Below the pieces are notes generated by a model. The model was not told where the DNA came from and made no database searches. It was given only the letters and a program-made list of their open reading frames with translations. 64,000 nucleotides of DNA, from contig OZ234503.1 in assembly GCA_965153455.1 (NCBI GenBank), forward strand, positions 9,801,118 through 9,865,117. Direction: 5' to 3'. The stretch is from Sphagnum compactum. Its lineage: Eukaryota > Bryophyta > Sphagnopsida > Sphagnales. This document shows, one piece after another, positions 23,512 to 34,972 of the stretch; the first letter of the stretch is position 1, and the number at the start of each line of letters is the position of its first letter. A program made the position numbers and the translations under genes.

Positions 23512-23870
23512 GAGCATCTCCACCAATGTTCAGTATGTCACCCTCCACTGAAAATCTTGGATAAGTTGCATGAGTCCAATTCAATGCATCCACTGGAAGA
23601 ATGCTAGGACCCTGAAAACAATGCACAGCTTTCCAGAGCCTCTGGAAGAGTCTAATTCACACAGTCAAATCATCTTTATTGACTGCTCCTTGTTTCTGAT
23701 TGGGTAAATAGTTTGATTGGTCCAGGTGGGTTGCTATTAATAGTCTCACACCTACTTCCAGGCCCAGTTTCAGTTTTAGGAGTGGGGTTGGAAAAAAGTT
23801 AGTAACTAAAACTTGGATATGAGAAATATATGTTTCCAGGGTCACATACGGAGCATTGGTGGAGATGCTC
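23512..23870 (+). mobile_element. Harbinger/Tourist-type MITE, full length
   Basis: A 359-bp element with perfect 17-bp inverted ends (GAGCATCTCCACCAATG and CATTGGTGGAGATGCTC) flanked on both sides by TAA, the PIF/Harbinger target duplication. Internal blocks TTTGATTGGTCCAGGTGGGT, GGAGTGGGGTTGG and AACTTGGATATGAGA match the inverted copy at 11144-11506 and the fragments at 6555 and 48605. The intact ends and duplication make this the reference copy of the family here. No coding capacity. Confidence 0.85.
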
Positions 23871-24060
23871 TAATAATTTAGAAGCACTGACAATTGGAAA
23901 ACCAAACAAGTACAATTCGTTTCCGTTGCATGAATAAGAGCACAAAGAAAGTCTTTGTCACATATGCAATCCTTATAACTGCACACAAATAATTTGATCA
24001 GAAAATCTTTACCTACTATGGAATCATTGACAGAAATTAGAACGAGAGTTGCAAATTGAA

Positions 24061-24088
24061 GGAAGGAAGGAAGGAAGGAAGGAAGGAA
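24061..24088. repeat. (GGAA)7 microsatellite
   Basis: Seven exact GGAA units. Confidence 0.95.
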
Positions 24089-24470
24089 TTATGTGCAGGG
24101 TAAAAGCTTGCGGTCAAGGGCATTACCAAAATAAGGGCTTGTGTGAGGGTAGTAGCCCAGCTGATTTCAGTGATGCCCTTGACTGAGGGCTTTGCCCAGT
24201 GTAAGAATCTGTCAGAATTTTCCTCTAATGATAGGCAAATTTAATCTGCAAATTTTCCAAGGTGCAAATGCCAAAATTGTTAAGCCTACTTGGAAGTAAG
24301 TTGTGAAGCCCGCTCCAAAATTGTAAAACCCACCCAGCAATGTCTGCAATCATTGAAGATGGAGAAAGAGAGAGGAGGGAGAAGAGACATTGCCAACTAC
24401 CTCAATTACATCACTTAAAAAAAAGGGTACTGAAGGAGGAAATTGAAGGAGCTACAAAGCCAGTTCTTGC

Positions 24471-24494
24471 GAGAGTGAGAGAGAGAGAGAGAGT
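24471..24494. repeat. (GA)n microsatellite
   Basis: GAGAGTGAGAGAGAGAGAGAG in a purine-rich stretch. Confidence 0.85.
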
Positions 24495-26875
24495 ACCTAA
24501 ATGATGAAGGTTTGCAACCGCAACACATGTGCTGCTATTTCAGCCTTTAAATTGGTGCGATTTATTCTTCACAAAGCCCGAGTTTTAGCAAATGCCTGAA
24601 TATACTCGGAGACTTGTTCCTTGAAAGGTCAATGAGTCCTACAAAGGTAAGCAACTCATTAAATTCAGCAATCAAAATATTGGCATGAAAACCTTCTAAC
24701 ATGTACAAACCAGTCTGGGCTGGTTCTGGATAAAAGTGTGGTGCTCCCGATCATTAGGTCAAAAATGGTGACTAACACTTTTAGTAATGAAAATTCGACT
24801 AAGGCAATGCCAAGCACATTAGAGGTCCGATTCTTTTCTTCACCCTTTTATCCTATAACTTTAGCCTAACAATATTCTTGAAAATTATATAAAAGTAATA
24901 AAAGGAAAACACTTCTATATTTATGTTTTGCAAGTGCAAAATGCAAACATTTTATTTGAGAAGTGCCAAAAGTTTATGAGTTCTTTTTTAGCAATGGGCC
25001 AATCAAAGAGACTCATTGTAAAAGAAAATAAAAACTTTGTGTGCATCACCCCACTAACTAATTAATATGAATCAGACAATACACATTATGTGCACATAGT
25101 ATTATTGTTCTTGGGAACATGTTGGGGAACATTTTGAGAACTTTGAGAACTCATTAGGAAGTTAAGGGAACTTGATGAGAGCAATATGAAAACCTTCTGA
25201 GAACATAAAAATCCAAAAATTTCAAAAATTTGTTTGAAATTCAATTTTGAAACTATACCCAAAAATTAAGTTGAAATTGGTCTTGACCTAAACTCAAAAA
25301 TTGAAAGTTCTTATAAAAGTTTGACCCATCAGACCTAACCATTGGTCAAAAAAATGTGACTCTATTTTAATTTTTGAAATATTACCTCGAGTTGAAACCA
25401 AAGGGTCTTCCATTTCAATTTTGCGAAAAAACTCCATAGCCAAACCCAATGGGTCTTGTAATGTACACCAAGAATTTGCCAACACTAGTTCATTGAACCT
25501 TGTAGTTAGGTAAGAAGAGTTAACAAACATCATACATAGTTGAGCTTGCTACTTTACCTCTTTAGCTATTTTGAGCTACTGACCTACAGGTTCATATGGA
25601 CAACCAGGCCTATGGGGATGTAGCTACCTTGTTCAGGGCCAATTGATGAATGCCATGTTAGCAAACTTTCTCAAAACTTGGACTAAATAAGATTAATGAA
25701 AAAACTTTGCAAAGTTTTTCACTTCAAAATGGGTGGATTACACAAGGGATTCATGATGACTCATTGTGAGTCTAGGTTCCTTGTTATTAAATCCAACACC
25801 TAATTTTTTTTTTCATTTCATGCAGTACAAAAAGTTCTTACCAAAGAAATGTGCAGGAAAAAGTTGCCCAGGGAGACTAAATCATGGACATGACAGTTCC
25901 AGATTCCAGTTCGAGGAAGCAAATCATGGCATGAAATCCTGTAAAGACAGCTCAAAGAAACTGGTGGAAGTACTCAATGATCTAATGGAATGCTTTCTAG
26001 AGCACATTCATGGGGGTGGTGGACACATGGGTACTAGAATTCACTACTCTGCTTACTGTATGCTATACTGATGCATACAAATCATACATTTGTATGATGG
26101 GCATTACCAACCCATCATACATATACACTCTAAACCCTAAACCCTCCATTTACCACATTCTTTCCAGGAACCTGGATCACTGGGGATTATGTGGTGAAGA
26201 ATTAGCTAAGAAAAAGAATTAGAAAAGCCAGGAGTTGCACTAGATTTGTTTGTCAGTAGAGTTAGAGATTCAAGCTAGACAACAAATTGCAGGTCCATTC
26301 AGTTTGTGAGAGCATTCATTCCTCAGAGCTGCCAGTAACCACTAAACACAAGCACCCAAAAAACCAACCAAGTCAGAATGATCTGCAATAATTTCTACAT
26401 GCAGGACCTTGGAGGAGCAAAATCACAAAGAACTGAGAGTAAAAAATTATTCTTCATTCTCCATAATATAGGTATCAGTTGCAAACGGTTTGGTGAAGTT
26501 GATCTAACCCTGGATCTAGAAAAACTTGGTAATTAAATTCTTGATCCACAAGAACCATAAAAAAATTGTGAACAACAACAAGAACAATGCTAACAAATGT
26601 TTTGTTCTGCAAATTTTGTTAAATTGCACATTCATAATCTTCAACTTTGAATTTGTTGAAATCATATAATTTGTATTAGCTGAACGTCTACAAAGTAATC
26701 TGATTCGAAGCTCTACACATTCTTATGAGCTGGGACCTAATTGTGAAGGACTGCTAAGAGTAATTGCACAGCAGAAAGTTATTGACAGAAGACAGGAACA
26801 CTGGTGTGCAGATCTATAAGACAATTGGGCTGCTCTTGATATGCAATTTACTCACAAGCTTCAAATTTGTGAGTT

Positions 26876-27117
26876 CTAATTACTTATAACTGTAAGAAGG
26901 GGATTCATATTCAATCTACCCTGGAGAGACTGTAGTGTACAATTTGTTGCAGCTTCTTGGAAGAAGATCTTGTGATGCCCTGGAACTTCTAACAGCTCTT
27001 CAAGTCCCTCAAGTATGGTACACGAGAGATCATTGCAGCTCATCAGATCAGTTTGAAGCTGCTTATGATCTCCCTCTTCAAGCTCTTCATCTCCAAATAT
27101 TACTGCCAAGATTCAAT
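26876..27117 (-). other. Probable 3'-UTR exon of the 27.3-kb gene
   Basis: It begins right after the acceptor TTTGCAG|ATT. It contains an open stretch of about 77 codons (27109 down to 26876) without an ATG at its start, rich in E and L (FGDEELEEGDHKQLQ...). Its reading frame is cut off from the gene by the upstream stop codon, so I treat it as untranslated. Composition is less AT-rich than the flanks, as expected of an exon. The polyadenylation site could not be located. Confidence 0.35.
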
Positions 27118-27305
27118 CTGCAAATCCCAAACCCGCCAAAACAGCGTTCAGATCAGCTAGATTGAAGATTCAAGGATTCCTGAATTCATGCTCCAAAACA
27201 CACATATATACATAAAGAAGAAGAAGAAGAATTAAAGTTAGGTCAGAAGAAGAAGAAGAAGTTGTTCAGGAGAAGATGAAGAAGAGGATTGTTTAGTAGG
27301 CTTAC
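27118..27305 (-). other. Probable 3'-UTR intron of the 27.3-kb gene
   Basis: On the minus strand, CAGCTG|GTAAGCC (donor GT at 27305-27304) lies 28 nt after the TAG stop, and TTTGCAG|ATT (AG at 27119-27118) is the acceptor. The 188-nt intron includes purine repeats (GAAGAA runs on the plus strand at 27219-27262). The arrangement mirrors the paralogue at 7.9 kb. Confidence 0.5.
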
Positions 27306-27333
27306 CAGCTGCAGGAGAAGGCGCTGTAGTACT

Positions 27334-27807
27334 CTACTGACTTAGTATCGAGTTTGTGATCGGAGTTTGTTGTTGTCCTTCAGGTTCTGTTGCTGTATGA
27401 TCGTCGTCTGAGGTCAGCCTGTAGTTCACAAATGCATGCTCGTCAGTGTCGTTGAGGGTGAAGAAGAGATAGGTCTCATCGATGTCGACGGAGACCGAGA
27501 GGCCCGAATTGGAGGATCCCGGTAGCACCTGGCTGACCACGAAAGGGACGTACTTGCCAGTCTTGAGAAGAGTCACGGAGCAAGCTTGGCTGCTGTGTGT
27601 GTAAGGAACAGAGACCATCTCTCCCGTTTCGAGCTTCTTGGATGGCTGCTCTGCGCAGCTCACGATTGCATCCTCGCCTGAGTAATCGAAGAATTCCACC
27701 TTGGGTTCACGATCCGGTTCTGCAGCTAATTTTCTCGACTCCACTAGTGTGCTACAACTAGCTGCACATGACAGCACTACAATTGCAACTAGCTGCACGA
27801 ACTTCAT
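27334..27807 (-). CDS. Small secreted protein, CX24C family (paralogue B), 157 aa
   Basis: Function unknown. The frame is open 60 nt further upstream, but only through TTG, so the first ATG is at 27807. That start places C51 and C76 at exactly the same residue numbers as in the protein at 7879-8349, which supports it. Residues 1-19 are a signal peptide (MKFVQLVAIVVLSCAASC, cleavage near C18-T20). The mature protein begins acidic and basic (ESRKLAAEPDREPK), then has CX24C with SVPYT and ACSVT around C76, VSQVLPGSSNSGLSVSVDID at about 91-110, TLNDTD with a sequon at N119, and a polar D/E/Q/T-rich tail (about 132-157) with no counterpart in paralogue A. GC content is visibly higher than in the surroundings. 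A single coding exon, with a probable intron just after the stop. Likely extracellular; enzymatic motifs are absent. Confidence 0.85.
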   Translation of the reverse strand: MKFVQLVAIVVLSCAASCSTLVESRKLAAEPDREPKVEFFDYSGEDAIVSCAEQPSKKLETGEMVSVPYTHSSQACSVTLLKTGKYVPFVVSQVLPGSSNSGLSVSVDIDETYLFFTLNDTDEHAFVNYRLTSDDDHTATEPEGQQQTPITNSILSQ

Positions 27808-27810
27808 CTT

Positions 27811-27832
27811 GCTGCTGCTGCTGCTGCTGCTG
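27811..27832 (-). repeat. (GCT)7 trinucleotide repeat in the 5' leader
   Basis: On the transcript strand it reads as AGC repeats immediately upstream of the ATG at 27807. Read in frame it would give a serine run, but no ATG lies upstream, so it is untranslated. Confidence 0.9.
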
Positions 27833-27882
27833 CAATTAGCGGTGATTCTTTGACGGATCTGAGTCAATTCCTAAACGGAGAA

Positions 27883-27909
27883 GCTAGCTAGCTAGCTAGC
27901 TTATATCTA
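27883..27909 (-). promoter_or_regulatory. (AGCT)n tract and TATA-like box of the 27.3-kb gene
   Basis: On the minus strand GATATAAG (27908-27901) is followed by about five AGCT units. If it is a TATA box, transcription would start near 27870, giving a leader of about 65 nt. Upstream (28240-28460 on the plus strand) there are many GATC-containing palindromes (GATCATGATC, TCTAGATCA, TCTCGAGAGC). Positions are inferred from spacing only. Confidence 0.35.
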
Positions 27910-28979
27910 CATCCACAACCAGTAGCTGATGCGGAAACCCATGGACACCCAAGAGAGAATTCCAAGCTCCAGAAGACATGAGCAACTATATCATCGATCC
28001 CAGAGCGAAAAAAGTCCAGATCTCAGGAATAGAAAAAATTGTTCACCAAAGACAAAATGAATAGATCATTTTTTGTATTCATCTCAGGAATAGAAAGATG
28101 TTGACCAGAGAAAAAAAGTAAACAAATTTCTCGAATTTGTGTTAATAAAAAATATATATTAGTTCGACATGGCACTGAGACGTGCAGCAACGTCGTCTTG
28201 CAAGTTCCTGAGTGATATACATGATCATGTTGTACGTTCACTGTATATTAGAATTTTATTTTGATATATGTAAGTCTGGATCATGATCTACGAGCTGCTG
28301 CATGATGACTAGAGTCCGGAAAATGATCTAGATTAATTCTAGATCAGCTCTCGAGAGCCGATGATCTAACTTTTTATGATCATGAATGCGGGGAATATCA
28401 CTGATTTTAAACATCGCAGATTCCTCCTGATCTCTAGATCAATTAATATTAATCACTACCCAATAACACAAGATTTCTTCATGGCTAAGTTCCTTGAAGC
28501 TAGCAACTGCATATATTTTTGAGGTAATCGTGATCTTGATCTTGATCTTTGCTATATACTTCAATAAAGAATTTTGCTTCCTGCAACCTATCTAGAGATC
28601 TGCACTAGATTAAATCTGCAATATTGAAATTTGACACATGAAATGAACCGCTAGCTTGCAACTAGCTAAGCTGCTGTTACAAATCCAGCATTGCAGTTTG
28701 ATAACACACGAGAAGTTCGATCCCCACAGGCTGAACACAGGAACAAAACACAAGAGCTGCAATGCAATGATGTAGCAAAGCTGCATTCAAAGGTACGTAT
28801 TCTCCCACTATTGTCTAGTATTTGAAGATCCCACCAACCCTATCATGAGTTTCATCACTCCCCAATTCTTCAAACCACTCACTCACCACCAGCATTATTT
28901 TTGGGATTTTTTTAAATGTATACCAACTGGAGAATTCATGTCAGCTTTTTTTCTTTTTTTTTTTCCTTTTTTTTTTTCT
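27910..28979. other. Upstream region of the 27.3-kb gene, then intergenic
   Basis: Less AT-rich than its surroundings and rich in short palindromes built on GATC and CTAG between 28240 and 28460, including TCTAGATTAATTCTAGA and GATCTTGATCTTGATCTT near 28532. No open frame of note. May hold regulatory sites. Confidence 0.4.
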
Positions 28980-29260
28980 TTTGGTGACAAAAATAAAATC
29001 CAAGCTACTTGCACAAATGGTTTTTTTTTTGGAAAATTTACACAAAAGTCTCCATATTTTCATGAGGGGAAAAAAAAAAGAAAAAGTTAGAAGTTGCCAA
29101 ACTTTATATAGCTGTAGGTTGTGAGAACTAGTAAGGATTCTTAAAAAAAAGGTTCAACTGGCCTTTCTGAGCTCTAGCCCAAATTGGGTTCATTCCTTCT
29201 TTGGGATCATCACCAGTGTCCACCTACTTGACAAAGTTGAAAAGAAAGATGGGGTGGAGA
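28980..29260 (+). repeat. Dispersed repeat family, copy 1
   Basis: GGAAAATTTACACAAAAGTC, CATGAGGGGAAAAAAA and, further on, GATCATCACCAGTGTCCACC-TACTTGACAAA match in the same order the segment at about 61890-62060. The CACCTACC...CATGAAATTG motif also resembles the 891-1012 repeat. A palindromic TTTAGCCAAATTTGGGCTA follows at 29308. No coding capacity; superfamily unknown. Confidence 0.5.
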
Positions 29261-29820
29261 TCATCATACATAGGAAGATGTGAAAAATTATGGCAATCAT
29301 CCTTAGAAAGATTTAGCCAAATTTGGGCTATAAACTAGATATGAAATACAAAATGTTTAGTCCATTTTTCTATATTTGTTGCTACACATTCAAAACCATT
29401 TTTGGCCATTCTTACTCTTCTTTTCACACTTTTGGCAATGGAAACTTTTTAATGTCACTTCATTTGAAATTGGACATGTTTTGACCAATCAAATCTCACT
29501 AGATAACAAAACTAAAAACTTTGTACGAAATCTTTGGACTTTATTATTACAAACATATTTTTCTAGAAACTTGAAACTCTTATATGAAATGTATATGTGT
29601 GACACAATCAGTGCTTTTTTTTTCTCAAATTTGTGAGGTAAGCAAGTTGGTGATCATCCAAAAAACAACTACTTAGCCAAATTTGACCACAGGCTAGAGA
29701 GAAAAGTAAAAAGGCTTAGGAATTGAGCTGACAACATGCTACAACCTATTGTCTAAATATGGTGATTTCAATTTGTTTTTCCTCATAAGGTGACAACTTT
29801 GGGCCAACTTTATTCCCTAA

Positions 29821-29821
<1 letters not shown>
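29261..29821. other. Intergenic with scattered repeat pieces
   Basis: Contains two copies of the AGCCAAATTTGG motif (29311-29345 and 29673-29705), inverted relative to 891-1012. An 86-codon frame at 29376-29636 has no motif. Confidence 0.5.

Positions 29822-29863
<42 letters not shown>
29822..29863. repeat. Poly-A tract of 42 A
   Basis: Forty-two consecutive A. Could be the tail of a retroposed element inserted on the plus strand, but I cannot recognise a body upstream. Length may be affected by sequencing slippage. Confidence 0.9.
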
Positions 29864-29868
<5 letters not shown>

Positions 29869-32800
29869 CTATCTGTAGCACTGGTCTTGTTTTATTTTTT
29901 GGTTTTTCCTCGCCAAAACTAAAAACACTCAACACAACACATACATGAGAACTAATTTCAAATTGAACACATGGAGAACAAATGGGGAGCACAATTAGGA
30001 ACATTATTGGTAACAAGTGGGTGGAATAAAAACCCACCCCTATCTAAGCATAACTATGTAACAAGGCATTTAGCACACCTCTTAAGAGAAGAGCAAACAT
30101 GGGTAGTTGGAATATATTTTTTTGGTGGTAACATGAGTTGAATAGAGCCTGGAGAAGACAACAAACACCTACTTCTGACATACGTACTTATTTATTGGTA
30201 ACTCAACTCATCATGTCATTGGGACCCTATATGTGTTTCTTGTGGAGCATTTTATTCATCCCTTTGGATTGTGCTCAAGATTTTTTAGCCCAAAAGAGTT
30301 CTCATGTTTTGGTCTTTGATGACCTTTTTGAAAATTGATAACAAGTCACAAACTCATGGTATATCAACTAGAAAAAAGAGTGAATGGACCCTTGTTGGAG
30401 GAAACAAAGGAAACAAAAATGGGGAAAAAAAAAAAAAAGGAACATTGGAAACAAAAAGGGGGGAAAAAAAAAGGGAACATAGGAAACAAAAAAGGAAAGA
30501 AAAGAGAATGAGAAAAAAAAAGGGAGAACATAGGTTTGGCCCTTGGGTCAATTTCAAGGCCTTAGAAAACTTTGACATTTTCACAATGACTAGTGTAGGA
30601 TGTGCTGTTGGCCCAAGTGTGAACATATTGAGACAACTGATTTTTCCTTCCAAACCCAATTTTTGCAATTTGTTTGAATTTCCAGCAACAAAATCCACTC
30701 AAAAATCAATCTCTTCCGCACCTTAGCTCTGAAAATTGTGAAACAAACCCTACTAAATCTGCGTGGTCCAGGGCATTTGGACAACAACAAGAACACCCCC
30801 AAATTGCAATATAGTTTTCAGTTTTGACCTATTTACTTTTCAGAAGTTACAGTGACTCAAAAGCGGCAACAATCTTAATCCCAAAAGTTCATATAAATGA
30901 AAAAATTAACATTAAAATGAAAAAAAAAACATTAAAAATCAATGTTGAATGGGCCCTCTGCGGTGATTAATCAACTAATAAAGTCCATATGAAAGGCTGC
31001 CCATCTAAAAAAACTTTTTATCATACATGTGAGGGTGGGGGGGGGGAAACATCAATCCAACAAAAAATATATTTGAATGTTAATGCAAAACCTAAATTAT
31101 AGTCCATATATTCACTTAAAAGTCCATTACTATATGCTTGGTGCATGTTTACTGAATTTCACTCCTCAAAGAATATTCTTATTCAAGTTGTCAATCTCAA
31201 TTCATAAATATTTTTGTTAAATTGATGATTTTATAATGCGTTTGTAGCATTTGAATAGACTACACTATGCAAAAAGTCCATAAGGATGCAAAAAGTGAAC
31301 CACCATAACTTACATTTACCCTTTTAAGAAATTTAATATAAGATGTAACATTCATGTTCTAAAGTGTTGCAAAGCTTGTGCATGTATTTTTTCAAGAAAA
31401 TTCTTGGTTGATATGTGGTTAATTTTATCATTAAAATATTTTCTAAGGTTTTCTTTAGGAATTTGGTATTGGGGGAAAGACAAGATCATCACAATCATTA
31501 ATTCCAAAAAGAATTTTTCCAAGTCTTTCAAAGAGGAAGTATGAGTTTTGCAATTGACCACATCATTTTATATAATGAAAGGGGATTAGTAGAATTCCAA
31601 AGCTCACTCTATTAAAGACAATTCAACAGTTGAATAAACATTAACAAGTATAATATGGGTGATGTATTTCTTGATATTGTCAAATGTTTCAAGAATTGTA
31701 GTATTGTCAAAATAATGGTGGAACCATTGTTGAATGGTTTGATTGGCTTCTTATTCAAAGGATTGCACTTCTGACAAAATGGAAGGGTGAATTTCAACAT
31801 AACCAAATCCAAGACTTGGTGGTTTTGTTGGAATTTCATGCCATCAGAGTGTATCAAACCTTCCACTACTTGCATAAATAATAATATTTTTTTATGGGTT
31901 AGTAACCTACCTTATGTTGACAAGATATTAAAATATTTAAAAATTCTTGAAAACATTAATTGAATGGCAGCTTGACCCCCATGCACTACCCAATGGCACT
32001 ACTCATTGTAAATCAATGTTATGTAATGAAAAAGATAAAAAGATTATGAACAAGATTGAATGCATAAATAACACAAACACCTAACAAATATCACCCCTAC
32101 ATATTTGTGGTGGTATGGAGTCTATAGACAAACACATTCAATTTAATATAACCTACATAAGGAATAATAAATTATATACTCTGCGTTTATATGTGTATTG
32201 TTTGTTTCATGGGATGGTTTGAAGGCTAGTAATCATGTGTACTTGCAAATGAGCATTAATACAAATCATTGCCAAAGATGGTGAATTTGGATCATAAATA
32301 ATTTATCAAAATCTGGGTTGTTGAATGTGTAATATGGAGGAATATGAATGCAACAACGGATGTAACATTGAATCTCCCTCAATATTCAAACGTAGGGACA
32401 TAACCTTTGGTTGCCCATGAATCCAATTGAAAAGATGAATGATCTTGTCCATCAATGTGAATGTTATGATTTCCTTGGGGATAAAAGTTGAATGCTAACA
32501 ACAATATAAGACCCATTCTTTACATTAAATGCGTTTGCTTTGGAAAAGATAAACAAGATCTAACTTACCACAACCTTAATTCATTTTTGAAATTTAAACC
32601 ATGAAAGTTTTAGTTGTGGCTTCAATTTGCAATATTTTTATATTGACATTAAAGATCTAAATCCTATAATTGTAATTTTAACAATGGGTGTTTCTTACAG
32701 CTTTGTTTTCAAAGCCATGGCTTGCATATTCAAATGTGGACATCTAATCTTGAATTGATTGACAACAACATTTTGCATATTTGTGTCATATCTATAGTTG

Positions 32801-33180
32801 ACAATCACCATATTGATAAAAGGGTCAAAGTTTCTTTTGAAATGGTGCATAAAAATACATTGAGCCCACTTTTTGTTTCAATCAATTGTTTCTTACAATG
32901 TGGTTTCAAACATTCAAGTTTTTTGGACACCTAGCAAAGAATGCTAGATTCATAATGGAATGAGATGAAAAGGAATAAGGAAACTGATCACAAAAAAAGT
33001 AAATTAAATTAATCAATTAACAAATCCTATGTAACCCATTTTTATGTAAGTAAATATTGATATTGAAACTAGAAAATAGTAACATTAAAAAAAACTTTAG
33101 TTTGCATAATTTGGCTTCTTAAAAACTTATTCACCATACTTGCATATATATATATATATATTGTAATTAAGCAAAACTTT
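29864..33180. other. Intergenic, no gene supported
   Basis: Includes a purine-rich tract (30395-30530, GGAAACAAA/GGGAACATAGG units), a G10 run near 31036, and minus-strand frames of 69 and 87 codons (31352-31561, 31612-31875). The first of these has PKENLRKYFNDKINHISTKN, faintly like ISTKGFSKF in a frame at 2312-2557. This hints at a shared decayed element, but too weakly to name. An (AT)n run lies at 33142-33162. Confidence 0.45.
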
Positions 33181-33189
33181 TGGTGGACT

Positions 33190-33620
33190 GTGAGGGTGTG
33201 TGGAGAAATTCTAACAAGTGCACCATACATTGGAAACACTTTCCACCTCTTACAACTAAGTTACAAAGGTTCTTTTATGTTGTAACCCTTCTACTTACAT
33301 CTCACACTACCTAGTTAACTACCCATGTAAGTGGGTGAGCACCGTGGGTAATTAAGTAGGTAGGGGAGAGAAGTGATTACTATCTGAAGGTAATTTATGT
33401 AGGTAGGGAATATAAGAGGTTACCATCTAGGTAGGTAAGTAGGTAAGGCACTTGACAACAACTAGGTAGATAGATTATGTGTAGTGGTTGATACAATATT
33501 TAACCACGGTTAGCAATCAGACAACAATACAATGATACAATGCTTCTTGTTCACACATCATCCATCCTGTATTGTGCGTAATTTTACATTGATGGGTCAT
33601 GAGTGTTGGTGTACTCCAAT
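33190..33620 (-). mobile_element. GTGAACCAGC-family MITE relative, inverted copy
   Basis: Read on the minus strand it has ACAGGATGGATGATGTGTGAAC, then CTACCTA/TTACCTACC runs and GGTGGAAAGTG...ATGGTGCACTTG near its other end. This is the order seen in the copies at 1447 and 43205. The CTACC runs form local hairpins with each other. The outermost TIR bases are degraded. No coding capacity. Confidence 0.5.
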
Positions 33621-34315
33621 GTTGGGCAAGTATTAGAAATTGCACCAAACTTTCACTGGTTATCCAAGTGGTTCTTAAAGTTCATAACTTCAATTCTCAA
33701 AAAATTAAATTTGGTTCTGAATCTTGATACATAACTAGGTTATCAACAAACTTGAGAACGTCAAATACCTACCCACAAACCCACTAGTTCTTTGAAGTTT
33801 TTTTAAAATATAATTGGGCCCGATGGTTCTTTGATTATTTTTCCCCCCAAGAACCTAGAACCAATAATTCTAAATGGTTTTGAAATATTAAAAAACTTTA
33901 AAATCCTCAATTATTAACAAAATCAAGTACCCACCTAGCACTCCAATTTATTCTAATGCTAGGTGGTGGTAATTAAGAATTGCACCAAACCCCCATTGGT
34001 TATTAGAGCCAATTCCTAAGGTTTGTAACTATTGGTTTCAAACAAATCAAATAATGGGTTAATATTATGATGTATAATTTTCATGATTGTTTTCTCAAAA
34101 TTTAAAAAGCCAAACATCTACTAACGTAAAACCACTAGTTCTTTTAGGAATTTTATTTGGTTTTTTGAATTTTTTGTAATAAATAGAATATGTGATTCTT
34201 TGAGATATTTTACCCAAAACCCAAAATGGATGGTTTTTTAATTCTGAAATATTTAAAAACCAAGAACTTACAATTTTCAATAAAATCAAATATCCACCCA
34301 AAATTCTAATTTAAA
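33605..34315. repeat. Tandem duplication, period 340 bp
   Basis: TGCACCAAAC at 33641 and 33981 each lead through GGTTATTA/GGTTATCC, ACTAGTTCTTT, TTCTTTGA, AAATGG, TTTTGAAATATT and ACAAAATCAA...CCACC. The copies have diverged to about 75%. No coding capacity. Confidence 0.75.
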
Positions 34316-34972
34316 ACCAAAACAACCCTCTTTGACATAGACACAATAATGTATATTAAAAAAAAATTATACATAAAAATGTGAAGCCATATTAACTCTT
34401 CCATTGAGTTTATAGGAAGTTGAAATACAACTTTTGAAAAGCTTTAGTATAATAAAAGTGGGTTACTAGTATATTTGAAATTGACTAATAGATGCAATTT
34501 TTTCAAAAACATATACATTTGAAGATATGATTCTTCAAAATTATAATAATAAAATGAAGCATTTAAAATCTTCATATTAACTATTTGTATACTTTCAATA
34601 TGTCAAAACTATTTTTATCATTTACTTGTAACAAGGGCCATCATGCTTTCATTTTCTCAAATTCCCACTGAACATTGGTTCATGGTTCAAAGTCTAGTGA
34701 TGTTTTTAAGTTTTTTGTTTTGAAACCTCAAGATGGTAATTAACCCACAATCATGTGACATTGGTTTAATGCTAATGAATGTTGTTGGCTTTCAAATTAC
34801 TTCAACAACAAGTGAGCAGGCAAACTTGGGATATGGCCGGACATGGCAATGGTTGAGCTTTTGTGAATACCCAAACAAAATTTCAAACAAGGCAGGGCTC
34901 TCTGCAACCCATCAGATTGTGCAACTCGGTGCTCTCTGTTCAAATGGCTGAGCATGGGCGCAATGTGGCCTG
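34316..34972. other. Intergenic; unexplained conserved-looking frame
   Basis: From 34733 to 34951 (+) there is a 72-codon frame with TSEQANLGYGRTWQWLSFCEY and balanced composition, abutting the plastid-derived segment. I do not recognise it. It could be another inserted fragment. Confidence 0.35.

Larger units (their letters stand above)
23871..26875. other. Intergenic; one weak exon-like segment
   Basis: Mostly AT-rich. At 25825-26030 (+) a TTTTTCATTTCATGCAG acceptor-like site is followed by about 70 open codons of more balanced composition (YKKFLPKKCAGKSCPG..., then KKLVEVLNDLMECFLEHIHGGGGH). It could be a stray exon or gene fragment, but no partner exon was found. A GGGAACATGTTGGGG repeat lies at 25110-25215. 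Confidence 0.4.

Noticed and set aside
27808-27867. N-terminal extension of paralogue B (poly-serine)
   Set aside because: The extension starts at TTG, not ATG. The ATG at 27807 gives a signal peptide and places both cysteines at the residue numbers seen in paralogue A.
28700-28735. tRNA-like GTTCGATCCCC motif
   Set aside because: No acceptor stem, A box or cloverleaf could be formed around it. No tRNA gene is supported anywhere in the window.
30304-30726. 140-codon open frame (+) and overlapping minus-strand frame
   Set aside because: Spans an A/G-rich low-complexity tract giving K, E and G runs. No homology recognised.
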